Under the pieces are notes generated by a model. The model did not search any database, had not been told where the DNA came from, and saw only the letters and a program-made list of their open reading frames with translations. DNA of 64,000 nt from Alphaproteobacteria bacterium. GTDB lineage: Bacteria; Pseudomonadota; Alphaproteobacteria; UBA8366. A program made the translations under genes and the position numbers. The DNA is taken from contig WHUA01000008.1 in assembly GCA_009377445.1 (NCBI GenBank), positions 62,001-126,000 of the forward strand, written 5' to 3'. Numbering within the stretch: position 1 is the stretch's first letter; each line of letters begins with the position of its first letter. Positions 17,945 to 25,997 of this stretch are shown here, piece by piece.

Positions 17945-17950
17945 ATGGTT

Positions 17951-18412
17951 ATGCGTACCTACGATTTTTCCCCGCTATTCCGCAGCTCGGTCGGTTTCGA
18001 CCGCATGGCCCGCGTGCTCGACAGCCTGTCGGCCGATGCGGCGCCGGCCTATCCGCCCTACAACATCGAGAAGACCGGCGACGACCAGTACCGCATCACG
18101 ATGGCGGTTGCCGGTTTCGGTGAAGGCGAGCTCGAAATCCGCACCCAGGAAAACATGCTGGTGATCACCGGCCGGATCGAGAAGGGCGAGGATACGGAAC
18201 AGCGGAGCTTTCTGCACCGCGGTATCGCCGAACGCGCCTTCGAGCGCCAGTTCAGCTTGGCCGACCACGTGAAGGTGGTCGCCGCGAGCCTCGAGAACGG
18301 GCTGCTGCATGTCGATCTCGCCCGCGAGGTGCCCGAGGCGATGAAGCCGCGCACGATCGCGATCAGGGCCGCCGGCGGCAAATCCCAGCGGATCGAAAGC
18401 AACGCCGCCTGA
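17951..18412 (+). CDS. Hsp20/alpha-crystallin small heat-shock protein
   Basis: This 153-residue chaperone, close to the IbpA/HspA type, binds unfolding proteins and holds them for refolding. The N-terminus MRTYDFSPLFRSSVGFDRM, the alpha-crystallin domain (about residues 38-130, with YRITMAVAGFGEGELEI) and GIAERAFERQFSL plus ENGLLHVDL are typical of the class A rhizobial group. AAAGGAGG lies eight bases before the ATG at 17951, so this is preferred over the ATG at 17945, which is only two bases away. A heat-shock promoter lies upstream and a strong terminator 28 bases downstream. Confidence 0.93.
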   Translation: MRTYDFSPLFRSSVGFDRMARVLDSLSADAAPAYPPYNIEKTGDDQYRITMAVAGFGEGELEIRTQENMLVITGRIEKGEDTEQRSFLHRGIAERAFERQFSLADHVKVVAASLENGLLHVDLAREVPEAMKPRTIAIRAAGGKSQRIESNAA

Positions 18413-18440
18413 CGCCACAGGACGGCCGGCCTCCACACGA

Positions 18441-18475
18441 CGCGCCCCGGATTTCCCCCGGGGCGCGTTTTTCTT
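18441..18475 (+). terminator. Rho-independent terminator after hsp20
   Basis: CGCGCCCCGG and CCGGGGCGCG form a perfect ten-base-pair stem around a short loop, followed by TTTTTCTT. It should end the hsp20 transcript just before the convergent thioesterase gene. Confidence 0.9.
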
Positions 18476-18478
18476 GCG

Positions 18479-18913
18479 CTACGCCACCAGCGGGGCCATG
18501 ACGGCGCGGACATGATCCGGGATGCGGACGGGCCGGCGGCTCTCCCTGTCCACATAGACGTGGATGAAATAGCCGAACGCGGCAGGCTCGGGGTCGCCCT
18601 CGCGGAACAAGGCGATCTCGTACCGGACGCTCGAGTTGCCGAGCCTGGCGATCCTGAGGCCGGCCTCGACGATGTCGGGAAACGCCAATTCCTTCAGAAA
18701 GCTGCATTTCGTCTCGACCACGATCCCGAACACGGGTGCGTTCTGGTAGTCCAGGACCCCGGATTCGACCAGATGGCCGGTAACCGCAGTATCGAAGTAG
18801 GAGTAATAGACGACGTTGTTCACGTGCCCGTACACGTCGTTGTCGAGCCAGCGCGTCGGAATCGCCCGGAAGACCCGGAAATCGGCACGCCTGATCGTCT
18901 CTGGTTCCGCCAT
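18479..18913 (-). CDS. Acyl-CoA thioesterase (4HBT hotdog fold)
   Basis: This 144-residue single-domain hotdog protein is predicted to hydrolyse acyl-CoA or hydroxybenzoyl-CoA-like thioesters. The TRWLDNDVYGHVNNVVYYSYFDTA segment near residues 20-43 contains the family's catalytic Asp and the following HVNN. VVETKCSFLKELAFPD and FGYFIHVYVDR are also typical. It stands alone between the hsp20 terminator and a structured intergenic region. Confidence 0.87.
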   Translation of the reverse strand: MAEPETIRRADFRVFRAIPTRWLDNDVYGHVNNVVYYSYFDTAVTGHLVESGVLDYQNAPVFGIVVETKCSFLKELAFPDIVEAGLRIARLGNSSVRYEIALFREGDPEPAAFGYFIHVYVDRESRRPVRIPDHVRAVMAPLVA

Positions 18914-18984
18914 CCGCCGCTCCTCCTGCTGGCAAAGGATGGCGGACTTTAGCCAGCCGTCGAGGCGGCCTCAACGGAGCACAT

Positions 18985-19085
18985 AAAAAAAGCCGAGCCA
19001 CAGGGGCTCGGCGAGAGACAGGGAGGTATCAAGTACAATGGATCCGAAGATCCACATGAGGCACTAAAGTGGCACAAGTGTGCGC
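18985..19085 (-). ncRNA. Candidate small RNA with UUCG hairpin and terminator
   Basis: The 337-base gap 18914-19250 has no normal gene but much structure. Read on the minus strand it offers TGGATC-TTCG-GATCCA (19039-19054), a perfect stem with a C(UUCG)G tetraloop, then the pyrimidine-rich ATACCTCCCTGTCTCTC with an [17 protein letters not shown] CCTCCC, then a terminator (GCCGAGCC / GGCTCGGC, 18992-19012) followed by seven T. This layout resembles alphaproteobacterial trans-acting sRNAs. The 5' end and promoter are unknown, and a plus-strand reading (micro-ORF from 19038) is an alternative. Confidence 0.45.
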
Positions 19086-19141
19086 GCCCTTTATCGCCTT
19101 AAACATCTAACAATTCGTTAATGGCCGCACCGCTCCAATGG

Positions 19142-19176
19142 ACTCCCCGGACAAGCCGGGGAGTGGCGATTTTTCT
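19142..19176 (+). terminator. Plus-strand terminator-like hairpin
   Basis: ACTCCCCGG-ACAAG-CCGGGGAGT is a perfect nine-pair stem followed by GGCGATTTTTCTTT. No plus-strand gene lies directly upstream, so it may end the micro-ORF/sRNA transcript from about 19021. Its core, read on the minus strand as CGGCTTGTCCG, recurs in a second hairpin at 19202-19220 (CACGGCTTGTCCGTG), so it may also belong to a repeat family. Confidence 0.55.
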
Positions 19177-19250
19177 TTAAATTCAATACCATATCGTCAT
19201 GCCACGGCTTGTCCGTGGCATCCATGACAGCCACCGTGCCCTGAGTCCGG

Positions 19251-19433
19251 CTATTTCTTGAAGAAAGACTCCGCCGCGGCCTTATGGCTTTGCTTTCCGG
19301 CGATGGCGCCGCGGGCGCGCTCGATCTCCGCTTCCAGGCCGGCGATGTATTCCCCGAGGGCCTCGACCGACATCACGTCGAGATCCTTTAGTTTCTTCCG
19401 CTTGGTCAGCGGCTCCAGATCCTGCTCGTCCAT
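19251..19433 (-). CDS. DUF1192 family small protein
   Basis: This 60-residue acidic/basic helical protein has DLEPLTKRKKLKDLDVMSVEALGEYIAGLEAEIERARG as its core, matching the DUF1192 family of small alphaproteobacterial proteins as I recall it. A coiled-coil-like helix covers most of it. Function is unknown. It diverges from the quinone oxidoreductase gene, with about 100 bases between the starts. Length is normal for the family. Confidence 0.78.
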   Translation of the reverse strand: MDEQDLEPLTKRKKLKDLDVMSVEALGEYIAGLEAEIERARGAIAGKQSHKAAAESFFKK

Positions 19434-19530
19434 GGGCGTTCCAAGGGTTCCGCGCGCCTTGCAAGTCTGCGGTCAAGCCGCTAGACCTGCAAGTCCCTTC
19501 GCACACCGCCGCAAGCCAGGAAAACGCGCC

Positions 19531-20535
19531 ATGACCGTGCCGGATACGATGACCGTGATCGAAGTCCCGCAGCCCGGCGGCGCGGAGGCGATGAAGCTCG
19601 GCACCCGGCCGGCGCCGAAGCCCGCGGCCGGCGAAGTGCTGATTCGGGTCGCCTTTGCCGGGGTCAACCGTCCGGATATCGTGCAGCGGGCCGGCCATTA
19701 CCCGCCGCCGCCGGGCGCGACGGACCTGCTCGGCCTCGAGGTATCCGGAACGGTCGCCGCCCTGGGAGAGGGCGCTGCCGGCTGGGCCTTGGGCGACCGC
19801 GTCTGTGCGCTCACGCCGGGTGGCGGCTACGCCGAATACTGCGTCACCCCGGCCGCCCATTGCCTGCCCATCCCCGCCGGCTTCGGCATGGACGCCGCGG
19901 CGGCCCTGCCGGAGGCCTGTTTCACGGTATGGCACAACGTGTTCCAGCGCGGCCGCCTCCAGGCCGGGGAGACCTTCCTGGTCCACGGCGGGTCGAGCGG
20001 CATCGGCACGACGGCGATCCAGCTCGCCAAGCAGTTCGGCGCCCGTGTCGTCACGACCGCCGGCAACGCCGAAAAATGCAAGGCCTGCGAAGCGCTCGGC
20101 GCCGATCTGGCGATCAATTACCGAGAGAAGGACTGGGTCGAGGCAGTCAAGGAATTCGCCGGCAAGAAGGGCGTCGACCTGATCCTCGACATGGTCGGCG
20201 GCGATTATGTGCAGAAAAACCTCAGCGTGCTCGCCTGGGACGGCCGGCTGGTCAATATCGCATTTCTGAAGGGCGCCAAGGTCGAACTCAATCTCGGCCT
20301 TTTCATGATCAAGCGGCAGACCTTGACGGCGTCCACGCTACGCGCGCAATCGGATAATTCCAAGACAAAAATCGCGCAAGAGTTGCGCGACCGGGTCTGG
20401 CCGCTGATCGATGCCGGGAAAATCAAGCCGTTGATTTACCGAGAATTTCCGCTATCCGAAGCAGCCGAGGCGCACAAGCTGATGGAATCGAGCGCCCATA
20501 TCGGCAAGATCATGCTTCTTGTTAACGATTGCTAG
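19531..20535 (+). CDS. NAD(P)H-quinone oxidoreductase (PIG3/zeta-crystallin type)
   Basis: This 334-residue MDR-superfamily enzyme lacks catalytic zinc and reduces quinones or other electrophilic carbonyls with NADPH. VAFAGVNRPDIVQRAGHYPPPPG near residue 40 and VHGGSSGIGTTAIQLAK near residue 150 (nucleotide-binding AxxGxxG variant) match the PIG3 subgroup. The ATG at 19531 follows CCAGGAAAA. A second in-frame ATG lies six codons downstream. The C-terminal SSAHIGKIMLLV is typical. Confidence 0.9.
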   Translation: MTVPDTMTVIEVPQPGGAEAMKLGTRPAPKPAAGEVLIRVAFAGVNRPDIVQRAGHYPPPPGATDLLGLEVSGTVAALGEGAAGWALGDRVCALTPGGGYAEYCVTPAAHCLPIPAGFGMDAAAALPEACFTVWHNVFQRGRLQAGETFLVHGGSSGIGTTAIQLAKQFGARVVTTAGNAEKCKACEALGADLAINYREKDWVEAVKEFAGKKGVDLILDMVGGDYVQKNLSVLAWDGRLVNIAFLKGAKVELNLGLFMIKRQTLTASTLRAQSDNSKTKIAQELRDRVWPLIDAGKIKPLIYREFPLSEAAEAHKLMESSAHIGKIMLLVNDC

Positions 20536-20665
20536 CTATGCTACCCGAATCGACCCTTGCCGAGGCCAAGTCGTAAACGCATATTAGGGGTGCTGGCGTT
20601 TCAATCACGGAATTGCGGTGCTCATGCGCTACGCTGTGGCGCCGAAGCCCTACTTGGGGGATTGG

Positions 20666-21250
20666 ATGACTCAACCGTTGATGCCGAAGGCGACCGCCGT
20701 GTGGCTGGTCGAGAATACGGCGCTCACTTTCAAGCAGATCGCGGATTTCTGCGGTCTGCACATACTCGAGATCCAAGCCATCGCGGACGAGGAAGTCGCG
20801 GTCGGCATGCAGGGTCTCGACCCGATCACGAATGGCCAGCTCACCAAGGAAGAAATCGCCCAGTGCGAGGCGGACCCGAGCGCGAAGCTGGCGATGATCC
20901 GGAACGACATCCCGCAACCGAGCGCGCGCGGGAAGGGTCCCCGTTACACGCCGCTGTCCAAGCGGCAGGACAAGCCCGACGCCATCGCGTGGCTGCTGCG
21001 CCATTACCCGGAGCTGTCGGACGCGCAGATCGGCCGCCTGATCGGCACGACCAAGCCGACGATCAACGCCGTGCGCGACCGCTCCCATTGGAATTCGCCC
21101 AATCTGAAGCCGCGCAGCCCGGTCGAGCTGGGCCTGTGCAAGCATGACGACCTGCGCTTCGCGCTCGACAAGGCGCAGCGCAAGGCCAAGTCGAAGCAGG
21201 GGCCTGCCGCCGCGGATGCCGGCAGCCCGGCCATGTCGACGAGCGAGTGA
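20666..21250 (+). CDS. trcR: Cell-cycle transcriptional regulator TrcR (DUF1013)
   Basis: This 194-residue protein opens with MTQPLMPKATAVWLVENTALTFKQIADFCGLH, the hallmark of the DUF1013 family, named TrcR in recent annotation. Two helix-turn-helix-like parts are visible: TFKQIADFCGLHILEIQAIAD, and later LSDAQIGRLIGTTKPTINAVRDR. The C-terminus is basic and Ala-rich. GGGGG precedes the ATG at 20666. The family is conserved across alphaproteobacteria including Rickettsiales and is linked to cell-cycle transcription. Targets are unknown here. A hairpin repeat follows the stop. Confidence 0.82.
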   Translation: MTQPLMPKATAVWLVENTALTFKQIADFCGLHILEIQAIADEEVAVGMQGLDPITNGQLTKEEIAQCEADPSAKLAMIRNDIPQPSARGKGPRYTPLSKRQDKPDAIAWLLRHYPELSDAQIGRLIGTTKPTINAVRDRSHWNSPNLKPRSPVELGLCKHDDLRFALDKAQRKAKSKQGPAAADAGSPAMSTSE

Positions 21251-21262
21251 ACGGCGCAGCGG

Positions 21263-21344
21263 CTCATGCTTCGACAAGCTCAGCATGAGGATCCAGTTTT
21301 AAATCAATGAATTGGGCCTCACCCTGAGCCTGTCGAAGGGTGAG
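21263..21344. repeat. Paired TCGACAAGCTC hairpins after trcR
   Basis: CTCATGC-TTCGACAAGCTCA-GCATGAG (21263-21289) and CTCACCC-TGAGCCTGTCGAA-GGGTGAG (about 21318-21344) are two stem-loops of the same family in opposite sense, separated by an AT-rich spacer. They sit between convergent trcR and the propionyl-CoA synthetase gene, so a bidirectional terminator role is plausible. Confidence 0.75.
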
Positions 21345-21367
21345 CCGCGCAGTCCGTCCATTCCCGG

Positions 21368-23269
21368 CTACCGCCGCGCGTAACCGACGGATTTCAGCAC
21401 GGTCGAGATCTCGTCCAAGACCGCCGGGTCGTCGATAGTGGCTGGAACCTTGTAGTCCGCGGAATCTGCGATCTTCTGCATCGTGCCCCGGAGAATCTTG
21501 CCGGACCGCGTCTTCGGCAGCCGCTCCACCACCGCCGCGGTCTTGAACGCCGCGACCGGGCCGATCTCCTGGCGCACCAGCTTCACCGCCTCCGACACGA
21601 TTTCTTCATGCGGCCGGTTGACTCCCGCCTTGAGCACCAGGAAGCCGAGCGGAAGCTGGCCCTTGAGCTGATCGGCGACGCCGATCACTGCGCATTCCGC
21701 GACGTCGCGGTGGGACGCCAGCACCTCCTCGATCGCGCCGGTGGAGAGCCGGTGCCCAGCGACGTTGATCACGTCGTCGGTGCGCGCCATGACGAAGATA
21801 TAGCCGTCCTCGTCCATGAAGCCCGCGTCGCCGGTCTCGTAGTAGCCGGGGAATTTCGCCATGTAGGAGCCGATATAGCGCTGCTCGGCATTCCACAGCG
21901 TGGGGAAGCCGGACGGCGGCAGCGGCAGCTTGACGCAAATCGCGCCCATCTTGCCGGCGGGGAGCCGCTTCCCCTTGCCGTCCAGTATCTGGATGTCGTA
22001 GCCGGGAACGGGGCGCGTCGGCGAGCCGGGCTTCACCGGCAGCATCTCGATGCCGATGCAGTTTGCGCCCATCGCCCAGCCGGTCTCGGTCTGCCACCAG
22101 TGATCGATCACCGGCACCTTCAGCATGTCCTCCGCCCAGTGCAGCGTGTCGGGATCGGTGCGCTCGCCCGCCAGGAACAGCGTGCGGAAATTGCTGAGGT
22201 CGTATTGCTTCAGCAGCTTGCCGTCGGGGTCTTCGCGCTTGATCGCGCGGAAGGCCGTCGGCGCGGTGAACATCGTGCTCACCTTGTGCTCGGATATGAC
22301 GCGCCAGAACACGCCGGCATCGGGCGTGCCGACCGGCTTGCCCTCGAACATGATCGAGGTGCAGCCGTGGAACAGCGGGGCGTAGACGATGTAGGAATGC
22401 CCGACCACCCAGCCGACGTCGGACGCCGCCCAGTAGACTTCGCCGGGATCCACGCCGTAGACGTATTGCATCGACCATTTGAGCGCGACGATGTGCCCGC
22501 CCGTATCCCGGACCACGCCCTTCGGCTGCCCCGTCGTGCCCGAGGTGTAGAGGATGTAGAGCGGGTCGGTCGCCTTGACGGGCACGCAGTCCACCGGCTC
22601 CGCCGCCGCCATCGCTTCATGCCAGTCGATGTCGCGGCCCGCCTTGGGCGCGACGGGCTGCTGCGGGCGCTGCAGCAGAACGACCTTGCCGATCTTGTGC
22701 TTGGCCAGATCGATCGCGCCTTCCACCATCGGCATATACTGCACGATCCGCCCAGGCTCGACGCCGCAGGTCGCGGTGACGATCGCCTTCGGCTTGCAGT
22801 CGTCGATGCGCGTCGAGAGCTCGTTCGGGGCGAAGCCGCCGAACACGACCGAATGCACCGCGCCGATCCGTGCGCAGCCGAGCATGGCGATGGCCGCTTC
22901 CGGAACCATCGGCATGTAGATGATGACGCGGTCGCCGTAACCGACGCCGATGCTCTTCAGAACGCCGGCGAAGCGGGCCACCTCGTCCTGCAGCTCGGCA
23001 TAGGTGATCTTGCGCTGGACGCCGCCGGTGACCGGGCTGTCGTAGATAAAGGCGTTCTGCGCGCCGCGCCCGGCCTCCACATGGCGGTCGACGGCGTTGT
23101 AGCAGGTATTGGTCTCGCCGCCGACGTACCAGCGGTAGAAGGGCGGCTTGCTGTCGTCCAGCACCGTGTCCCACCGCTTGTACCAGTGGACGTCTTCCGC
23201 CGCTTCGGCCCAGAACCCGTGCGGGTCGTTCAGCGAACGGGCGTATATCTCGTCGAAGCGACTGCTCAT
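21368..23269 (-). CDS. prpE: Propionyl-CoA synthetase (acetyl-CoA synthetase-like)
   Basis: This 633-residue AMP-forming acyl-CoA synthetase activates propionate or other short acids. The ATP-binding motif YTSGTTGQPKGVV, WWQTETGWAMG, the YETGDAGFMDEDGY segment and the acetylatable Lys in PKTRSGKILR are all present. Length and the ASDVGWVVGHSYIVYAPL motif place it in the PrpE/ACSS3 branch rather than Acs, though acetate cannot be excluded. It diverges from a second AMP-binding synthetase gene 124 bases away. Confidence 0.88.
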   Translation of the reverse strand: MSSRFDEIYARSLNDPHGFWAEAAEDVHWYKRWDTVLDDSKPPFYRWYVGGETNTCYNAVDRHVEAGRGAQNAFIYDSPVTGGVQRKITYAELQDEVARFAGVLKSIGVGYGDRVIIYMPMVPEAAIAMLGCARIGAVHSVVFGGFAPNELSTRIDDCKPKAIVTATCGVEPGRIVQYMPMVEGAIDLAKHKIGKVVLLQRPQQPVAPKAGRDIDWHEAMAAAEPVDCVPVKATDPLYILYTSGTTGQPKGVVRDTGGHIVALKWSMQYVYGVDPGEVYWAASDVGWVVGHSYIVYAPLFHGCTSIMFEGKPVGTPDAGVFWRVISEHKVSTMFTAPTAFRAIKREDPDGKLLKQYDLSNFRTLFLAGERTDPDTLHWAEDMLKVPVIDHWWQTETGWAMGANCIGIEMLPVKPGSPTRPVPGYDIQILDGKGKRLPAGKMGAICVKLPLPPSGFPTLWNAEQRYIGSYMAKFPGYYETGDAGFMDEDGYIFVMARTDDVINVAGHRLSTGAIEEVLASHRDVAECAVIGVADQLKGQLPLGFLVLKAGVNRPHEEIVSEAVKLVRQEIGPVAAFKTAAVVERLPKTRSGKILRGTMQKIADSADYKVPATIDDPAVLDEISTVLKSVGYARR

Positions 23270-23393
23270 GGCCGGTTACCCTTGCTCAACACTGTCTTCC
23301 GCGCATCCGGCTACGATTATAGGAAGCGGACGCCCTTTGCAAAGCGGCAGTCCCGCGGGCAATAATCGCCCGACGGAGGGGCTGTCCGGGACG

Positions 23394-25025
23394 ATGGCGA
23401 TGAATGCGACCGACTACAATAGCGGTCTGGAGAAGGCCGTAGCCAACTACGTGGCCTTGAGCCCGCTCGGCTTCATCCGCCGGGCCGCGGCCGTCTATCC
23501 CGACCGGATCGCAATCGTCCACGGCGAGCGGAAGATACGCTGGGCGGAGGCCTATGCCCGCAGCCGGCGGCTGGCGAGCGCACTCGTCAGGCGCGGCATC
23601 GGCAAGAACGACACCGTCGCCGTGATGGCGCCCAACATCCCCGCCATCTACGACGCGCATTTCGGCGTGCCCATGGCGGGCGCGGTGCTCAACACCCTCA
23701 ACATCCGGCTCGACGCGGACACGATCGCCTTCATCCTCGATCACGGCGAGGCCAAGGCGCTGCTGACCGACCGCGAGTTCTCGCCGACGATCAAGGCCGC
23801 GCTGGCGAAGTGCAAACGGAAGCCGCTCGTGATCGATATCGACGACCCGCTGGGAGACGGCGGCGAGCGGCTCGGCGACATCGAATACGAGGCGCTGCTG
23901 GCCGAGGGCGACCCGGATTTCGACTGGCAGCTTCCCGACGACGAATGGGACGCCATCTCGCTCAACTACACCTCCGGCACCACCGGCAATCCGAAGGGCG
24001 TCGTCTACCATCATCGCGGCGCCTATCTGCTCGCGCTCGGCAATATCCTTGCCTGGAACATGCCGCTGCACGCGACCTACCTCTGGACCCTGCCGATGTT
24101 CCATTGCAACGGCTGGTGCTTCCCCTGGACACTTGCCGCCAACTGCGGCACCAGCGTCTGCGCCCGCCGCGTCGAGGCCGGGGCGATCTTCAAGGCCATC
24201 GCCGAGGACGGCGTCACCCATTTCAGCGGCGCGCCGGTCGTGCTCAACATGATCATCAACGCCAAGCCCGGCGAGCGCCGGCCGCTGCCGCGCGCGATCG
24301 AAGTGATGACCGCCGCTGCGCCGCCGCCGCCCGCCGTGCTGCAGAAGATGGAAGAGGAAGGCTTCCACATCACCCATGTCTACGGGCTGACGGAAAGCTA
24401 CGGCCCGGCCGTGGTCTGCGCCTGGCACCCCGGTTGGGACGGCCTTGCGCCGCCCGCCAAGGCGGAGAAGAAGGCGCGCCAGGGCGTGCCCTACACGGTA
24501 CTCGAGGACCTCATGGTCGCCGATCCCGAGACGCTTGCGCCGGTACCGCGCGACGGCAAGACCATGGGCGAGGTCTTCATGCGCGGCAACGTCGTGATGA
24601 AGGGCTACCTGAAAAACCCGAAGGCGACCGAGGAAGCCTTCGCCGGCGGCTGGTTCCGCACCGGCGACCTCGGCGTGTGGGAGCCGGACGGCTACATCGC
24701 GCTGCGCGACCGCTCCAAGGACATCATCATCTCGGGCGGCGAGAACATTTCCACGATCGAGGTCGAGGGCATCCTATACCGCCATCCGAAAGTCCTTGAA
24801 GCCGCCGTGGTCGCCAAGCCCGACGACCATTGGGGCGAAGTGCCCTGCGCCTTCGTAACGCTCAAGGCAGGCCAAGCGGCGACGGAGGACGAGATCGTCG
24901 CCTTCTGCCGCGAGAACATGGCGCGCTTCAAATGCCCGAAGAAGGTGGTGTTCGGCCCGCTGCCGAAGACCTCGACCGGCAAGGTGCAGAAGTTCGTTCT
25001 GCGCGAACAGGCGAAGTCGGCGTAA
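23394..25025 (+). CDS. AMP-dependent acyl-CoA synthetase (medium-chain/AlkK-like)
   Basis: This 543-residue ligase forms acyl-AMP and then acyl-CoA. It carries LNYTSGTTGNPKGVVYHHRG, a YGLTESYGP motif, GWFRTGDLGVWEPDGYIALRDR and the C-terminal catalytic Lys region PKTSTGKVQKF. The WTLPMFHCNGWCFPWTLAA stretch is typical of the AlkK/fatty-acid group. The start at 23394 lies 15 bases after GGAGG, and an ATG two codons further in is possible. It diverges from prpE, so shared regulation by a fatty-acid signal is conceivable. The exact substrate is unknown. Confidence 0.88.
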   Translation: MAMNATDYNSGLEKAVANYVALSPLGFIRRAAAVYPDRIAIVHGERKIRWAEAYARSRRLASALVRRGIGKNDTVAVMAPNIPAIYDAHFGVPMAGAVLNTLNIRLDADTIAFILDHGEAKALLTDREFSPTIKAALAKCKRKPLVIDIDDPLGDGGERLGDIEYEALLAEGDPDFDWQLPDDEWDAISLNYTSGTTGNPKGVVYHHRGAYLLALGNILAWNMPLHATYLWTLPMFHCNGWCFPWTLAANCGTSVCARRVEAGAIFKAIAEDGVTHFSGAPVVLNMIINAKPGERRPLPRAIEVMTAAAPPPPAVLQKMEEEGFHITHVYGLTESYGPAVVCAWHPGWDGLAPPAKAEKKARQGVPYTVLEDLMVADPETLAPVPRDGKTMGEVFMRGNVVMKGYLKNPKATEEAFAGGWFRTGDLGVWEPDGYIALRDRSKDIIISGGENISTIEVEGILYRHPKVLEAAVVAKPDDHWGEVPCAFVTLKAGQAATEDEIVAFCRENMARFKCPKKVVFGPLPKTSTGKVQKFVLREQAKSA

Positions 25026-25033
25026 GCGCGGCC

Positions 25034-25104
25034 GTCAATCCGGCCGCCATTAAAAATGGTGGCCTACGCGACCTTCAATCGGGCGCCATTAAAAATGGCG
25101 GCCC
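25034..25104. repeat. Two tandem 40-base hairpin units
   Basis: The units start at 25034 and 25074. Each begins with TCAATC and contains a stem GGCCGCCATT / AATGGTGGCC or GGCGCCATT / AATGGCGGCC. They lie just after the acyl-CoA synthetase stop and before the convergent DUF465 gene, fitting a transcription end. The tandem duplication is unusual. Confidence 0.65.
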
Positions 25105-25118
25105 GTGGCCGCCGTGCG

Positions 25119-25325
25119 TTAACTTTCCGTCAGTGCGGCAAGCTCGTCCTTGATAGCGAGCTTCCTCCGCTTGAGCGATGCTATGGTCAGCGAGTCCGGC
25201 ATCGGTCTGGCCGCTTCCTTCGCCAGGGTTTCCTCGAGCTGGTGGTGTTCCTGCTGCAGGGAAACGATTCGCTGATTGAGGGCGGCGCTGGAGCCTTGTT
25301 CGCTGACAACGCTCATATCCGACAT
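25119..25325 (-). CDS. DUF465/YdcH family small protein (1)
   Basis: This 68-residue protein is mostly one or two alpha helices. It has the DUF465 pattern: LQQEHHQLEETLAKEAARP in the middle and LKRRKLAIKDELAAL at the end. Function is unknown in all members; a coiled-coil hairpin is likely. A paralogue is encoded at 27198-27398 on the other side of the phosphofructokinase pair. Confidence 0.85.
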   Translation of the reverse strand: MSDMSVVSEQGSSAALNQRIVSLQQEHHQLEETLAKEAARPMPDSLTIASLKRRKLAIKDELAALTES

Positions 25326-25478
25326 CTACACCTCCGTTTGGCGATGATTGCCTAGGTGGCATGGCTGCATGTGGCAGCAAAACCATCGTAGCCCCTTGTC
25401 GTTGAGATGTCATTGAGATGTCATTAAGGGGCGGCGGAAACCGCGCTACATATTGTCGCAAGCGGTACCGTAGCACCG

Positions 25479-25997
25479 TCAATCCGGCAGGCTGGCCTGG
25501 ATCACCGCGCGGCAGTCGCGGGTCACCTGCGGGGAGCGAGGCGAGCGGATAAGATCCAGATACAGCGTGATGTTTTCTTCGGCCCTGCGCCTTGCATCCG
25601 GTCCGCCGGCCGCTTCGGACGAGATGCCGCCGCTCAGGCGGTAGAGCAGATCCTGCTGCAGTCGCTCGCTCTGCAGCTCGATCCGCTTGACCTCGGTGCG
25701 GAGCGCTTCCACCGGCTCGGCAGGCAAACCGGCAATGCCCTCCTTCATGCGGCGGCGCACCGCCCGCAACGGCCCTACGACCCCGTCCCGCCACGCCTCG
25801 GTGCATGCGACGGCCTCGCCGACCTCGGCGCGGTCGAGCGCGCCGGCGCGTACCCCGGCCACCCAGCAGAAATACAGCAGCAGGTTCACATCGGCGCCGG
25901 CGCCGTCCTGCAGCCGGAGGCAGGCCTCGGCGACGCCGGGCTTGCAATAGGCGCCGAGCGAAAACGCCCAGAAGGGGTTGTCCCCCGGCACGATCAC
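25479..25997 (-). CDS. TIGR02444/DUF2390 family protein
   Basis: This 172-residue helical protein begins NPFWAFSLGAYCKPGVAEACLRLQD and continues GADVNLLLYFCWVAG, the marks of the TIGR02444 (DUF2390) family of unknown function. The start is GTG, and GTGA overlaps the phosphofructokinase stop by four bases, so the two are translationally coupled. The C-terminal half contains charged helices. The role in sugar metabolism is only suggested by this coupling. Confidence 0.8.
   Translation of the reverse strand: MIVPGDNPFWAFSLGAYCKPGVAEACLRLQDGAGADVNLLLYFCWVAGVRAGALDRAEVGEAVACTEAWRDGVVGPLRAVRRRMKEGIAGLPAEPVEALRTEVKRIELQSERLQQDLLYRLSGGISSEAAGGPDARRRAEENITLYLDLIRSPRSPQVTRDCRAVIQASLPD

Larger units (their letters stand above)
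17621..17950 (+). other. Regulatory region between rcdA and hsp20
   Basis: These 330 bases hold no gene. The left part (to about 17760) should contain the rcdA promoter on the minus strand. The right part carries a heat-shock-type promoter (17817-17846) and a structured hsp20 leader of about 100 bases, described separately. Confidence 0.5.
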
